This document shows positions 1 through 7,415 of a stretch of DNA of 64,000 nt, piece after piece. Numbering within the stretch: position 1 is the stretch's first letter; each line of letters begins with the position of its first letter. A program made the position numbers and the translations under genes. Source of the DNA: Streptomyces sp. HNM0575 (GTDB lineage: Bacteria; Actinomycetota; Actinomycetes; Streptomycetales; Streptomycetaceae); the NCBI RefSeq assembly GCF_012726265.1, contig NZ_JAASAG010000004.1, positions 186,001-250,000 of the forward strand, read 5' to 3'. The notes under the pieces were generated by a model that saw only the letters and a list, made by a program, of their open reading frames with translations, did not search any database and was not told the DNA's origin.

Positions 1-510
1 GGCCCGCCGGTTGCCTGCCGCGTACCAGATCGGCGGATACGGCTCGTTGACCGGCCGCATCCCGGAGGCGGCGTCGGCGCCGTCCGGCGAGCCGCCGAGC
101 CAGAGGGTGATCAGGCCGTCCAGGGTTCGCAATTGAGCATCGAGCCTGGCCTCGCGGGGCACCCCGAACGCGTCGAACTCCACCTGCCGGTAGCCCTGTC
201 CCGCACCGACCACCAGCCGGCCTCCGGAGAGGACGTCGAGGGTCGCCAACTCCTCTGCCAGCTGGACCGGGTTGAGGAACGGCATCAGGAGCACGCCCGC
301 GACGAGCCGCATGTCGCCGCTCTCGGGGATCAGGTGGGAGAGGAGAGGCAACGGTTGCAGGTAGGCGCGGGGGCCGGTGAGGAAGTGCTGGCCGGCGACG
401 ACCGCGGAGTAGCCGGCGTCGCGGGCGGCCCACGTGATGCGCAGTGCGTCGTCGGCCAGTTCGGCCCCGCCGGCCGAGGTCCCACCGTGAAGGGCTGCGG
501 CAAGTCGCAT
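1..510 (-). CDS. LLM-class flavin-dependent oxidoreductase, C-terminus beyond the left edge
   Basis: The 170 visible codons encode the N-terminal part of a luciferase-like (bacterial luciferase/F420) TIM-barrel oxidoreductase. Family landmarks are HFLTGPRAYLQPLPLLSHL, the strand-turn GVLLMPFLNPVQLAEELATLDVLSGGR and GVGQGYR-type text (here GAGQGYRQVEFDAFGV). These enzymes use FMNH2 or F420 for monooxygenation or dehydrogenation, and the cofactor cannot be told from this half. I start at the ATG at 510, preceded by GGAGGG about 10 nt upstream. The gene runs off the window with no stop. It is transcribed away from the B12-mutase gene, and its leader carries a motif also found upstream of the acyl-CoA ligase operon, so I infer a role in the same catabolic island. 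Confidence 0.85.
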   Translation of the reverse strand, partial: MRLAAALHGGTSAGGAELADDALRITWAARDAGYSAVVAGQHFLTGPRAYLQPLPLLSHLIPESGDMRLVAGVLLMPFLNPVQLAEELATLDVLSGGRLVVGAGQGYRQVEFDAFGVPREARLDAQLRTLDGLITLWLGGSPDGADAASGMRPVNEPYPPIWYAAGNRRA

Positions 511-545
511 GTCTCGAACACCCTCCAATCCGGGGAGGTCCATCT

Positions 546-557
546 AGTGAAACGCTT
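546..557 (+). promoter_or_regulatory. Candidate operator half-site AGTGAAACGCTT
   Basis: AGTGAAACG at 546-554 lies about 36 bp upstream of the LLM start. The same nine bases occur on the opposite strand at 7071-7079, upstream of the acyl-CoA ligase operon, where a second related copy (AGCGTTTC, 7048-7055) follows. The IclR-type regulator encoded between the two is the natural candidate ligand; this is inference. Confidence 0.4.
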
Positions 558-869
558 ATGCCGCTCTGCGGTCCCATGTTCCTACACCGGCCACTCGTGA
601 CGGTCAAGGGCGAACACAAGGAAGACCGATGAGGGCCGGGCAGGGCGAGCCGCGGGGGAACCGGAGGAGGACAGGTGCCGCAACGGCCCTGCGCCGGGCC
701 GGATTGCCGCACGCGGCGGCGGGGCGGCGGGGCGGCGGCAGCCCACCGCTGCCCGTCGCAGCGCGGCAGGCGTCAACTGCCCGCCGCCGTACAACCGTTG
801 GGACTTGCTCGTCAGGGCGCGTTCCGCGACGGCACGGGCAGGCATGCGAGGGCGCGCGAGGAGCAGGCG

Positions 870-911
870 CCCGCAGCCCGCAGCCCGCAGCCCGCAGCCC
901 GCAGCCCGCAG
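870..911. repeat. Tandem heptamer CCCGCAG x6
   Basis: Six perfect head-to-tail copies of the 7-bp unit CCCGCAG lie about 95 bp upstream of the mutase start. A non-coding heptamer array of a different sequence also occurs at 55831-55872. Confidence 0.9.
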
Positions 912-1003
912 CGAGCGATCCGTACCACTCATTGAAATGGTCGTGCCGTGATGCGAAACTTCCCCGCAAAGACGCAGCACGGTGAAGTGAGCGTGAAGCA
1001 AGC

Positions 1004-2566
1004 ATGCCGGGATCGCCCGACCACGAGACGTCGGCGAACGACGCCGAGGTCCCCATCAAGCGTTCCTACGCCTCCTACTCCTCGCCCGGCCAGGCCTCCC
1101 TCCGTGCCTGGGCCGAGCACCACGGCGAGCGGCCGGGTCCGTACCGCCCGCGTTTCATGGTGTATTCGGGGCTCGGTTCGCCCCGTATGACGGCCGACAG
1201 GCTCGGGCTCCTCCAGCAGCTCGGGGCCGAGTCGTTCCTCCTGGCCGCCGATCTGCCGTCCCAGCTCGGCTACGACGCCGACCACGAGTTGGCGTTCGCC
1301 CAGGTCGGCCGCGCGGGCGTCTCCTGCTCCACGCTGGAGGACTTCGCCTCCATCTGCTCGGGGCTGGACCTCGATGCGGCCGACAGCCTCGGCATGCTCG
1401 CGAACTCGATCGGCCACATCGGCCTCGCGATGGTGGTGTCGGTCCTGCGTGACCGGAGTGCGTCCGATGTCCGGCTCGTCATGCAGAACGATCCGCTCAA
1501 GGAGTTCACGGCGCGCGGCACGGAGATCCACGAGCCCGAGCAGGCCGTGCGCATCGCGTGCGACTGCGTCGCGTACGCGATCGACGAGGACCTTCCGGGT
1601 GCGGCGATCACGGTGTGCTCCAACCACTACGACGTGGCCGGCGCCGGTCCGGTGCTCGGTGTGGCGCTGGCGTTCGCCAACGCACTGGTCTACGTCGACG
1701 AACTCGTGGCACGGGGGTACGCCGCGACCGACGTCCTCGGAAAGATGATGTTCTTCCTCAACGAGCGCAGCGACCTCTTCGTCGGCGCCTCGCTCTTCCG
1801 TACCGCCCGGGTCCTGTGGGGGCAGATCGTCGAGGAGCGGTACGGACTCCCGGTCGCCGATCAGCCCGTCATGACGATCATGGGCTACTCCCATGGTCTC
1901 GAATCGGCCGACGAGCCCCTGGTGAACATCCCGAGGGTCACGCTCAGCGTGCTGAGCTCGATGCTCGGCGGCGTGGACTACCTCTGCGCGACGGGCTACG
2001 ACGAGGCTCTTCGGATTCCGTCGGCCGACTCGGCGGCCCTGGCGCTGCGGACGATGCAGGTCGTCGCGTTCGAGCACGGCGCCATGACGTCGCTCGACCC
2101 GCTCGCGGGGAGCCTCAAGACCGTGGACGTCGACGCGTACCTCATCGGGCAGGTCGAGCATGAGATGGCCAGGATCGCGGACAACGGGGGCGCCCTCGAG
2201 GCACTGCGCAACGGCTACATCACCCGGCGGATCGATGAGAACCGCGGGACCCGGCAGCGCCAACTCGAGGACGGCGAACGGCACATGGTCGGAAGCAGCA
2301 TCTTCCAGAGCCCGGAGAACCGGGACCTGTTCGCGGGGCGCAGCGCCGGGGAGATCGGCTTCGCCGACGTCGAACAGGACGCACGCGACCGGTTGAAGCG
2401 GCACAAGGAGGCCAGGGACGGCGAAGCCGTGCACTCGGCGCTGGCACGGGTCCAGGACGCCGCGGCGGGAACGGCCAACCTCGTGCCCGTCACCGTCCTC
2501 GCCCTTCGGGCGGGAGCGACCACGCAGGAGATCGTGGCGGCGACGCGAGCGGGGTTCGAGCGATGA
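1004..2566 (+). CDS. Coenzyme-B12-dependent acyl-CoA mutase, large (catalytic) subunit
   Basis: This 520-residue protein is the TIM-barrel half of a methylmalonyl-CoA-mutase-type carbon-skeleton mutase with no fused B12 domain; that domain is the next gene. Family signatures: DLPSQLGYD (83-91), QNDPLKEF (161-168), and the LGGVDYLCATGYDEAL stretch (321-336). From remembered alignment to methylmalonyl-CoA mutase, Arg171 matches the carboxylate-binding Arg207 and His208 matches the catalytic His244. The usual RPWTIRQYAG loop reads RPRFMVYSG (48-56), the Tyr89 position is Gly, and the Tyr243 position is Asn. The substrate is therefore probably not methylmalonyl-CoA, though a carboxylated acyl-CoA is possible. 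The start is an ATG with only a weak GTGAAG ribosome site. The stop overlaps the small subunit start (ATGA). No MeaB/ArgK-type chaperone gene is in the window. Confidence 0.88.
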   Translation: MPGSPDHETSANDAEVPIKRSYASYSSPGQASLRAWAEHHGERPGPYRPRFMVYSGLGSPRMTADRLGLLQQLGAESFLLAADLPSQLGYDADHELAFAQVGRAGVSCSTLEDFASICSGLDLDAADSLGMLANSIGHIGLAMVVSVLRDRSASDVRLVMQNDPLKEFTARGTEIHEPEQAVRIACDCVAYAIDEDLPGAAITVCSNHYDVAGAGPVLGVALAFANALVYVDELVARGYAATDVLGKMMFFLNERSDLFVGASLFRTARVLWGQIVEERYGLPVADQPVMTIMGYSHGLESADEPLVNIPRVTLSVLSSMLGGVDYLCATGYDEALRIPSADSAALALRTMQVVAFEHGAMTSLDPLAGSLKTVDVDAYLIGQVEHEMARIADNGGALEALRNGYITRRIDENRGTRQRQLEDGERHMVGSSIFQSPENRDLFAGRSAGEIGFADVEQDARDRLKRHKEARDGEAVHSALARVQDAAAGTANLVPVTVLALRAGATTQEIVAATRAGFER

Positions 2567-2955
2567 CGCACCGTGGGCGGGTGGTCCTGGCGAAGGTGGG
2601 GCTCGACGGGCACGACGTGGGCATCAACCTCGTCGCCAAGTCCCTCGTCGGCGCCGGATTCGAGGTCGTCTACCTCGGCAAGCGGGTCTCGACGGACCTG
2701 ATCGTCGCCACCGCCGTCGACGAGGACGCGGACTTCATCGGAGTCAGCTGCCTGAGCGGAGGGCTCGGCCATTTCGCGGTCAAGGTGGTGGAGCGCCTAC
2801 GCGCCGACGGCGTCGACATCCCCGTCATCGCGGGCGGCATCGACGAGCCCGCGGAGATTGAGGAGATGCTCGCGGCGGGCGTCCGTCAGTACCTCGGGCC
2901 GGGATCCAGCAATGACAGCGTCGTCGAGGCGTTCCGTTCCGCCGGCCTCCGGTGA
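2563..2955 (+). CDS. B12-binding small subunit of the acyl-CoA mutase
   Basis: This 130-residue Rossmann-type cobalamin-binding protein carries base-off/His-on signatures: LDGHDVG near residue 16 (DxHxxG, His being the lower axial cobalt ligand), SCLSGG (the SxL position) and IAGGI. It resembles the separate small subunits of isobutyryl-CoA and 2-hydroxyisobutyryl-CoA mutases (IcmB/HcmB). Translation is coupled to the large subunit through an ATGA overlap, fitting a 1:1 complex. About 160 bp separates its stop from the IclR gene downstream. Confidence 0.93.
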   Translation: MTHRGRVVLAKVGLDGHDVGINLVAKSLVGAGFEVVYLGKRVSTDLIVATAVDEDADFIGVSCLSGGLGHFAVKVVERLRADGVDIPVIAGGIDEPAEIEEMLAAGVRQYLGPGSSNDSVVEAFRSAGLR

Positions 2956-3117
2956 AACGCAGCTCCGGGGATCCCGGAGAGGGACGGGAGCGAGGCCCGG
3001 CCGGGCGCAAATGGTCGGGCAGCAGGCGGGGTCGGGCCCTCACGCCCTTCGCCGCAGGCGGCCCATACCGCCTCTTGTTAGATTGAGGCGCCTACATCCC
3101 AGGAGGGGCGAAGCATC

Positions 3118-3897
3118 TTGGAGCAAGACGCCGAGTCATCAGCCAGAACGCCCGTCCGCTCAGTGGCCCGCGCGGTCGACATCCTCCTGGCGCTCGGCAA
3201 CGGACCGCGGCGCCTGGCGGAGGTCAGCGGCGAAGCCGCACTGTCGAAGACGACCGCGTACCGGATTCTGTCCACGCTCAGGCAGAAGGGCATGGTCCTC
3301 CAGGACGAGACCACCGGCGAATACCGGCTGGGGCCGGCCTGCTTCCACGTCATGTCGAGCGTCGTGAGCGGTCACGCCGGGTTCCCCTTCGACGCCAACC
3401 GCGATCTCGAAGAGCTGCGCGAGCAGACCCAGGAGACCGTGACGGTGCACGTCCGCGCCGGCCTCTCGCGGATCTGCATCCAGGAACTGCCCAGCCCCCA
3501 GGCGATCCGCTACACGGCGGGGCTCGGAGCCAGCGCCGGAATCCACGTCGGGTCGGCGGGCAAGGTACTGCTCGCGTTCCTCGAACCCGCCGAGCGCGAA
3601 GCCCTGCTCGACACCCTGGAGCCCAGGCCCATGACCGACGCGACGATCACGGACATGGGCGTGCTCCGGCGCCAGTTGCAGACCGTCGCCGAGCGGGGCA
3701 CGGCCTTCAGCTCCGGCGAACGCGTCGCCGGCGCGGTCGGGGTGAGCGCACCGGTCTTCGACGGCAATGGCGTCGTCATCGCCGCCCTCAGCGTCCTCGG
3801 CCCGGCGGCCCGCATCGACGAAGCTCGCCTCCACGAGTTCGAGAAGCTCGCCCGCAACACGGCCGAGCGGATCACCAGCCGCATCCACCCCCGGTGA
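3118..3897 (+). CDS. IclR-family transcriptional regulator
   Basis: The 259-residue protein has an N-terminal winged helix (VRSVARAVDILLALGNGPRR, then LSKTTAYRILSTLRQKGMV) and a C-terminal IclR effector domain (GLSRICIQELPSPQAIRYT; GSAGKVLLAFL; ERVAGAVGVSAPVFDGNG). Members bind aromatic acids, acyl compounds or small carboxylates and control catabolic operons. I use the TTG at 3118 because AGGAGGGG lies about 12 nt upstream and no other start fits. It stands in the same direction as the mutase genes and ends 31 bp from the convergent DUF35 gene. It is the likely local regulator of the island; the effector is unknown. Confidence 0.93.
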   Translation: MEQDAESSARTPVRSVARAVDILLALGNGPRRLAEVSGEAALSKTTAYRILSTLRQKGMVLQDETTGEYRLGPACFHVMSSVVSGHAGFPFDANRDLEELREQTQETVTVHVRAGLSRICIQELPSPQAIRYTAGLGASAGIHVGSAGKVLLAFLEPAEREALLDTLEPRPMTDATITDMGVLRRQLQTVAERGTAFSSGERVAGAVGVSAPVFDGNGVVIAALSVLGPAARIDEARLHEFEKLARNTAERITSRIHPR

Positions 3898-3928
3898 ACC
3901 GGCGGCCCGCCGCATTCCGACACCGGTC

Positions 3929-4324
3929 TCATCCGGCCGGTTCGAACCAATACGTCGGCCGGCCCTCGTCGGTCTCCCCCACCACCAGGTCGACGGGACA
4001 GGGCAGGCTCACCGGTTCACTCAGCCCGCGCACGCGTCCGAAGAGCAGCGGCCCTCCGTCGTCCAGCGCGGCCTGCCCGAGCATGTAGGGCACTTCGAGA
4101 CCGGGCCGCGGAACGTGCACTTCGGTGACGGTGAGCAGCGTGGCCGTGCGCGCGAACGGCACCTCCTGGACGTCCGGGCCTCCGCAGCGGTGGCACACGG
4201 CACGTGCGGGCCAGGCCGTCGCCGCGCAGTCCGGGCACCTGCTCCCGACGAGGCGGTTCCCGTCGGGGTCGAACCGGGGCCGCTCCCCGGTCGGCTTCCG
4301 CTCAAGAGCCCGCTCTAGTCCCAT
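3929..4324 (-). CDS. DUF35 (OB-fold/zinc ribbon) thiolase partner
   Basis: The 131-residue protein has a rubredoxin-like zinc ribbon, CPDCAATAWPARAVCHRC (C-X2-C-X10-C-X2-C, about residues 29-46), followed by an OB fold (LLTVTEVHVPRPG...ALDDGGPLLFGRV). DUF35 proteins bind acyl-CoA and associate with SCP2-type thiolases; in steroid degradation such a pair works as a retro-aldolase. I start at the ATG at 4324, inside the last codons of the thiolase (10-bp overlap), which implies translational coupling. It is the last gene of the ligase-thiolase-DUF35 operon. Confidence 0.9.
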   Translation of the reverse strand: MGLERALERKPTGERPRFDPDGNRLVGSRCPDCAATAWPARAVCHRCGGPDVQEVPFARTATLLTVTEVHVPRPGLEVPYMLGQAALDDGGPLLFGRVRGLSEPVSLPCPVDLVVGETDEGRPTYWFEPAG

Positions 4325-5493
4325 GGCTCCAGCCTCTCCAGGATGTGTACGTTCCCTGCCGCCGACTCCCCTTCGAGCCATCCGCCGCTGTTCTGCGCCA
4401 ACGCGATGCGTGGAGCCCGTACTTGGCGTGCCCCGGCCTCACCTCTGAGCTGCCAGGTGAGTTCGGCGATCTGCGCGAGCCCTGTGGCGCCGACGGGGTG
4501 CCCTCGTGAGGAGAGTCCTCCGCTGGGGTTCATCGGCAGCGACCCGTCGAGGCGGGTCGCGCCCGCGCGGAAGAAGTCCGAGGCACCGCCGGGCTCGCAG
4601 AAGCCGAGATGCTCGGCGTAGAGCAACTCCGCCGGAGCCATGGCGTCGTGGACCTCGGCGACGTCGATGTCGCCGGGACCGAGACCCGCCTGCTTGTAGG
4701 CGCCTTCGGCGCACACCGTCGACATGGGGCTCTCGCCCTGCGGATCGGCCGTGAACCCGGAGGCGCCCTGGGAGGCGATCACGCGGACGGTCGGGCGGGC
4801 ACCGGATTCCAGTGCCCCCCGCCGGGTCACGACTGCGGCCGCCGCACCGTCGCAGATCGAACTGCACATGAGCAGGGTCAGCGGATCGGCGATGGTACGC
4901 GCGTCGCGCACCTGCTCGGCCGTCACTTCCGCGCGGTGCTGCGCGTACGGGTTGAGCGCCCCGTTGGCGTGGCTCTTGACCGAGACGTCGACGATGTCGC
5001 CGACGCTCAGCGAACCTTCGGCGATCAGGCGCCGCAGGCGCATCGCGTAGACGGCGGTGAACTGGATGCCCAGGCCGCGGACCACGTCGAGGTCGGCCGC
5101 CGACTCCAGCGCGTCGAGCGTCAGCGACAGGTCGGAGACGAACATCTTCTCGAAGCCGACGGCCAGCACGATGTCGGCAGCGCCGGCACGTACCGCCAGC
5201 ACGGCCTGCGCCAGAGCGCTGGACCCGCTGGCGCAGGCGTTCTCGATGTTGACGATCGGTATCCGCTCGACGCCGATCTCGCGCAGCACCGTCTGGCCAC
5301 GCACCATTTCCTGGCCCTGGAGCAAGCCGGCCATGGCGTTGGCCGAGTAGGCGGCGTCCAGGTCCCCGACGCCGATTCCGGCGTCGAGGAGCGCCCGCAC
5401 CGCGGCACCGCGGGCCAGGTCCTTCAGCGACAGGTGGGGATGCCTGCCGAAGGGATGCATCCCGACGCCCGCGATCACGACGTCATCGGTCAC
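4315..5493 (-). CDS. SCP2-type thiolase family protein
   Basis: The 392-residue thiolase fold carries the nucleophile motif ENACASGSSAL (Cys at about residue 87), the AEVHDAMAPAELLY segment and the GGLSSRGHPVGATG motif near the C-terminus. The final loop AQNSGGWLEGE lacks the second cysteine of classic thiolases, which is normal for the SCP2/lipid-transfer subgroup. Because the nucleophilic Cys is present, true thiolytic cleavage of a beta-ketoacyl-CoA is more likely than the Cys-less Ltp2-type aldol cleavage. The start is a GTG at 5493 overlapping the ligase stop (GTGA), with AAGGAGG 7 nt upstream. Confidence 0.92.
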   Translation of the reverse strand: MTDDVVIAGVGMHPFGRHPHLSLKDLARGAAVRALLDAGIGVGDLDAAYSANAMAGLLQGQEMVRGQTVLREIGVERIPIVNIENACASGSSALAQAVLAVRAGAADIVLAVGFEKMFVSDLSLTLDALESAADLDVVRGLGIQFTAVYAMRLRRLIAEGSLSVGDIVDVSVKSHANGALNPYAQHRAEVTAEQVRDARTIADPLTLLMCSSICDGAAAAVVTRRGALESGARPTVRVIASQGASGFTADPQGESPMSTVCAEGAYKQAGLGPGDIDVAEVHDAMAPAELLYAEHLGFCEPGGASDFFRAGATRLDGSLPMNPSGGLSSRGHPVGATGLAQIAELTWQLRGEAGARQVRAPRIALAQNSGGWLEGESAAGNVHILERLEPWD

Positions 5494-6983
5494 TGCGAAC
5501 CTCCTTGCGCCAGTTCCGACTTGATGCTGAGCCGGTCGACCTTCCCGTAGGAATTGCGGGGGATCTCGGACCACACGGCCACACGCTTCGGGGCACGCAT
5601 CCCGAGTCTTGGGCGGGCGAAAGTGAGAACGTCCTCCTCGGTCAGGGTGGAACCGGCGCGGGGACGGACCACTGCCGTCACCGCGTCGCCCCAGCGCTCG
5701 TCCGGCATTCCCAACACGACCGCCTCGTCGATGCCGTGGTGGGCGCTGAGCACGTCCTCGACTTCGCGCGGAGCGATGTTGAAGCCACCCGAAATGATCA
5801 TTTCGTCGCGGCGCCCGCGGAGGTAGACGAACCCCCGCTCGTCGGTGACGGCGAGGTCCTTGGTCCGCAGCCAGCCGTCACTCAGGACGTCGGCCGTCTC
5901 CTCGGGCTTGCCGTGGTAGCCGGTCATCAAGTGCTGCCCGCGTACGAAGACTTCACCGAGTTCGCCGGGCGCCGCCTCTCTGCCGTCGTCGTCGCGGACC
6001 TCGACGGCCACGGTCTTCCAGGGCCGTCCGGCGGAGAACCGCGCTTCGGCGTCGAGGTGGTCCGCCCGCTGGAGACACGTGATCGTCATCGGCGCCTCCG
6101 ACTGCCCGTAGTCCTGGATGAGAGTCGGTCCGAAGCGCTCAACCGCGCGCTGGAGAACAGCCGCCGGGATACTCGAAGCGCCGTAGACGATCAAGTCGTA
6201 GCCCCACTCCCCCGATTCGGCCGCCATGATCGCTTCGAGCATCGCGGGCACGATCTTCAGCGTTCTGACTCGCGGCGACCGCGACAGCCTCCACACCTCG
6301 TCCGGATCGAACGCGGGCTGCACACGGACTCCGGCACCGCTGAGGAGGTACGGCAGCACGAAGTAGCCCGCTCCGTGTGAGACGGGCTGGGTGAGGACGA
6401 TCTGCTCCCCGGGCGCCACCGGGCCCACTTCGAGAAGAAGGTTGACGGCGACCTCACGGACGGCGCGGTAGGACAGCTCCACGCCCTTCGGACGTCCGGT
6501 CGTGCCGGAGGTGTAGGAGATCCACGCCGTCCGCTCCGGATCCGTCGCGCGGACACGGGCCTCTCCCGGTGTCTCCTCGACGAGCCGCTCGGCGGACACA
6601 CCGCCCCCTGCCGGTTCGTCGAAGGCGATGGCGACCAGCCCGAACTCCTCGCGCAGAGCCATCGCCTGCTCCTCGAACTCCGCGGAGTAGAACAGCGCCC
6701 GCAGGCCGGCGTCCCGGGCCACGTAGCGGAAGTCCTCAAGATGCAGCCGGGCGTTGAGCGCGACACGGACGCGCCGCCCGAGGGCGATGGCCGTGTCCGC
6801 CTCGACGTACGCGGTGCGGTTGTGCGACAGGACACCGACAGCGGCGGCCGACGGGATGCCCAGGACGTCCAGCGCGTTGGCAAGGCGCTCGCCGCGTGCC
6901 AGCAGTTCCCGAAAGGTCCGGGAGATACGGCCGTCGTCCACGGCGATCGAGTCCGGAAACATGCGAGCGGCTCGGCGCAGCAT
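5490..6983 (-). CDS. Acyl-CoA synthetase (AMP-forming)
   Basis: This ANL-superfamily ligase (497 residues from the ATG at 6983) activates a carboxylic acid to its CoA thioester through an acyl-adenylate. Visible motifs: P-loop YTSGTTGRPKG (about 157-167), adenine-binding YGQSE, the hinge region GWLRTKD...RGRRDEMIISGGFNI, and the C-terminal catalytic lysine in NSYGKVDR. The N-terminus is uncertain: AAGGAG lies about 20 nt before the ATG and is better spaced for a start around 6998, but only CTG is available there. It heads the ligase-thiolase-DUF35 operon and would supply substrate for the island. The acid is not predictable from sequence alone. Confidence 0.92.
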   Translation of the reverse strand: MLRRAARMFPDSIAVDDGRISRTFRELLARGERLANALDVLGIPSAAAVGVLSHNRTAYVEADTAIALGRRVRVALNARLHLEDFRYVARDAGLRALFYSAEFEEQAMALREEFGLVAIAFDEPAGGGVSAERLVEETPGEARVRATDPERTAWISYTSGTTGRPKGVELSYRAVREVAVNLLLEVGPVAPGEQIVLTQPVSHGAGYFVLPYLLSGAGVRVQPAFDPDEVWRLSRSPRVRTLKIVPAMLEAIMAAESGEWGYDLIVYGASSIPAAVLQRAVERFGPTLIQDYGQSEAPMTITCLQRADHLDAEARFSAGRPWKTVAVEVRDDDGREAAPGELGEVFVRGQHLMTGYHGKPEETADVLSDGWLRTKDLAVTDERGFVYLRGRRDEMIISGGFNIAPREVEDVLSAHHGIDEAVVLGMPDERWGDAVTAVVRPRAGSTLTEEDVLTFARPRLGMRAPKRVAVWSEIPRNSYGKVDRLSIKSELAQGGSQ

Positions 6984-7415
6984 GTATGCGGTGTCCAGGG
7001 CGCTCTCCTTCGTCCACGGCGCAGTTCAGCAGCGCGGACACCGTAACAGCGTTTCGTATCGCGCATCAATCGTTTCACTCAGTGGCACGCATGGTGAGGG
7101 CACACAACAGGCGGCCGGGCGAGAGCGCCGTGCAGTGCAGTGCCGGACGGGAGCCGGATCCGATGTGGCGCCGAGAGGTGCAGGCGGCGCCTATACCTTG
7201 TTCGCGTTGGAACACCGATGTCTGGAAGGCCGGGCGGCCAAGCCGGGAACAGCCGGTCCGGTCCTCGCGGTTGCATCGACCGAGGGCCGACGCCGCACCA
7301 GCAGCGAACACGGAGGCCACGAGGTCGTCCGCCCCACCGGGATCCCGGCCCCGGGATCGCGCTACGCCCGCCGCTGTTCACCAGGACCAAGCTGATTTCC
7401 CAGGAGGACTGTCCA
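6984..7415. other. Divergent intergenic region, ligase operon / PIG-L amidase
   Basis: No gene is supported in this stretch. It contains the double AGTGAAACG/AGCGTTTC-type motif next to the ligase operon, and the leader of the amidase gene ends in AGGAGG at 7402-7407. Confidence 0.5.
7047..7080 (-). promoter_or_regulatory. Candidate operator upstream of the ligase operon
   Basis: Two GTTTC-core boxes lie here: AGCGTTTC at 7048-7055 and CGTTTCACT at 7071-7079, 23 bp apart. The second is the reverse complement of the AGTGAAACG box in front of the LLM gene at 546-554. On the minus strand a TTGATG lies between them and could be part of the promoter. Confidence 0.4.

Larger units (their letters stand above)
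511..1003. other. Divergent intergenic region, LLM gene / mutase gene
   Basis: No convincing protein-coding gene is visible on either strand. The region holds the divergent promoters, the shared motif at 546-557 and a heptamer array at 870-911. A TTGAAA at 932-937 followed by GAAACT at 955-960 could be a weak promoter for the mutase gene, but the fit is poor. Confidence 0.5.
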
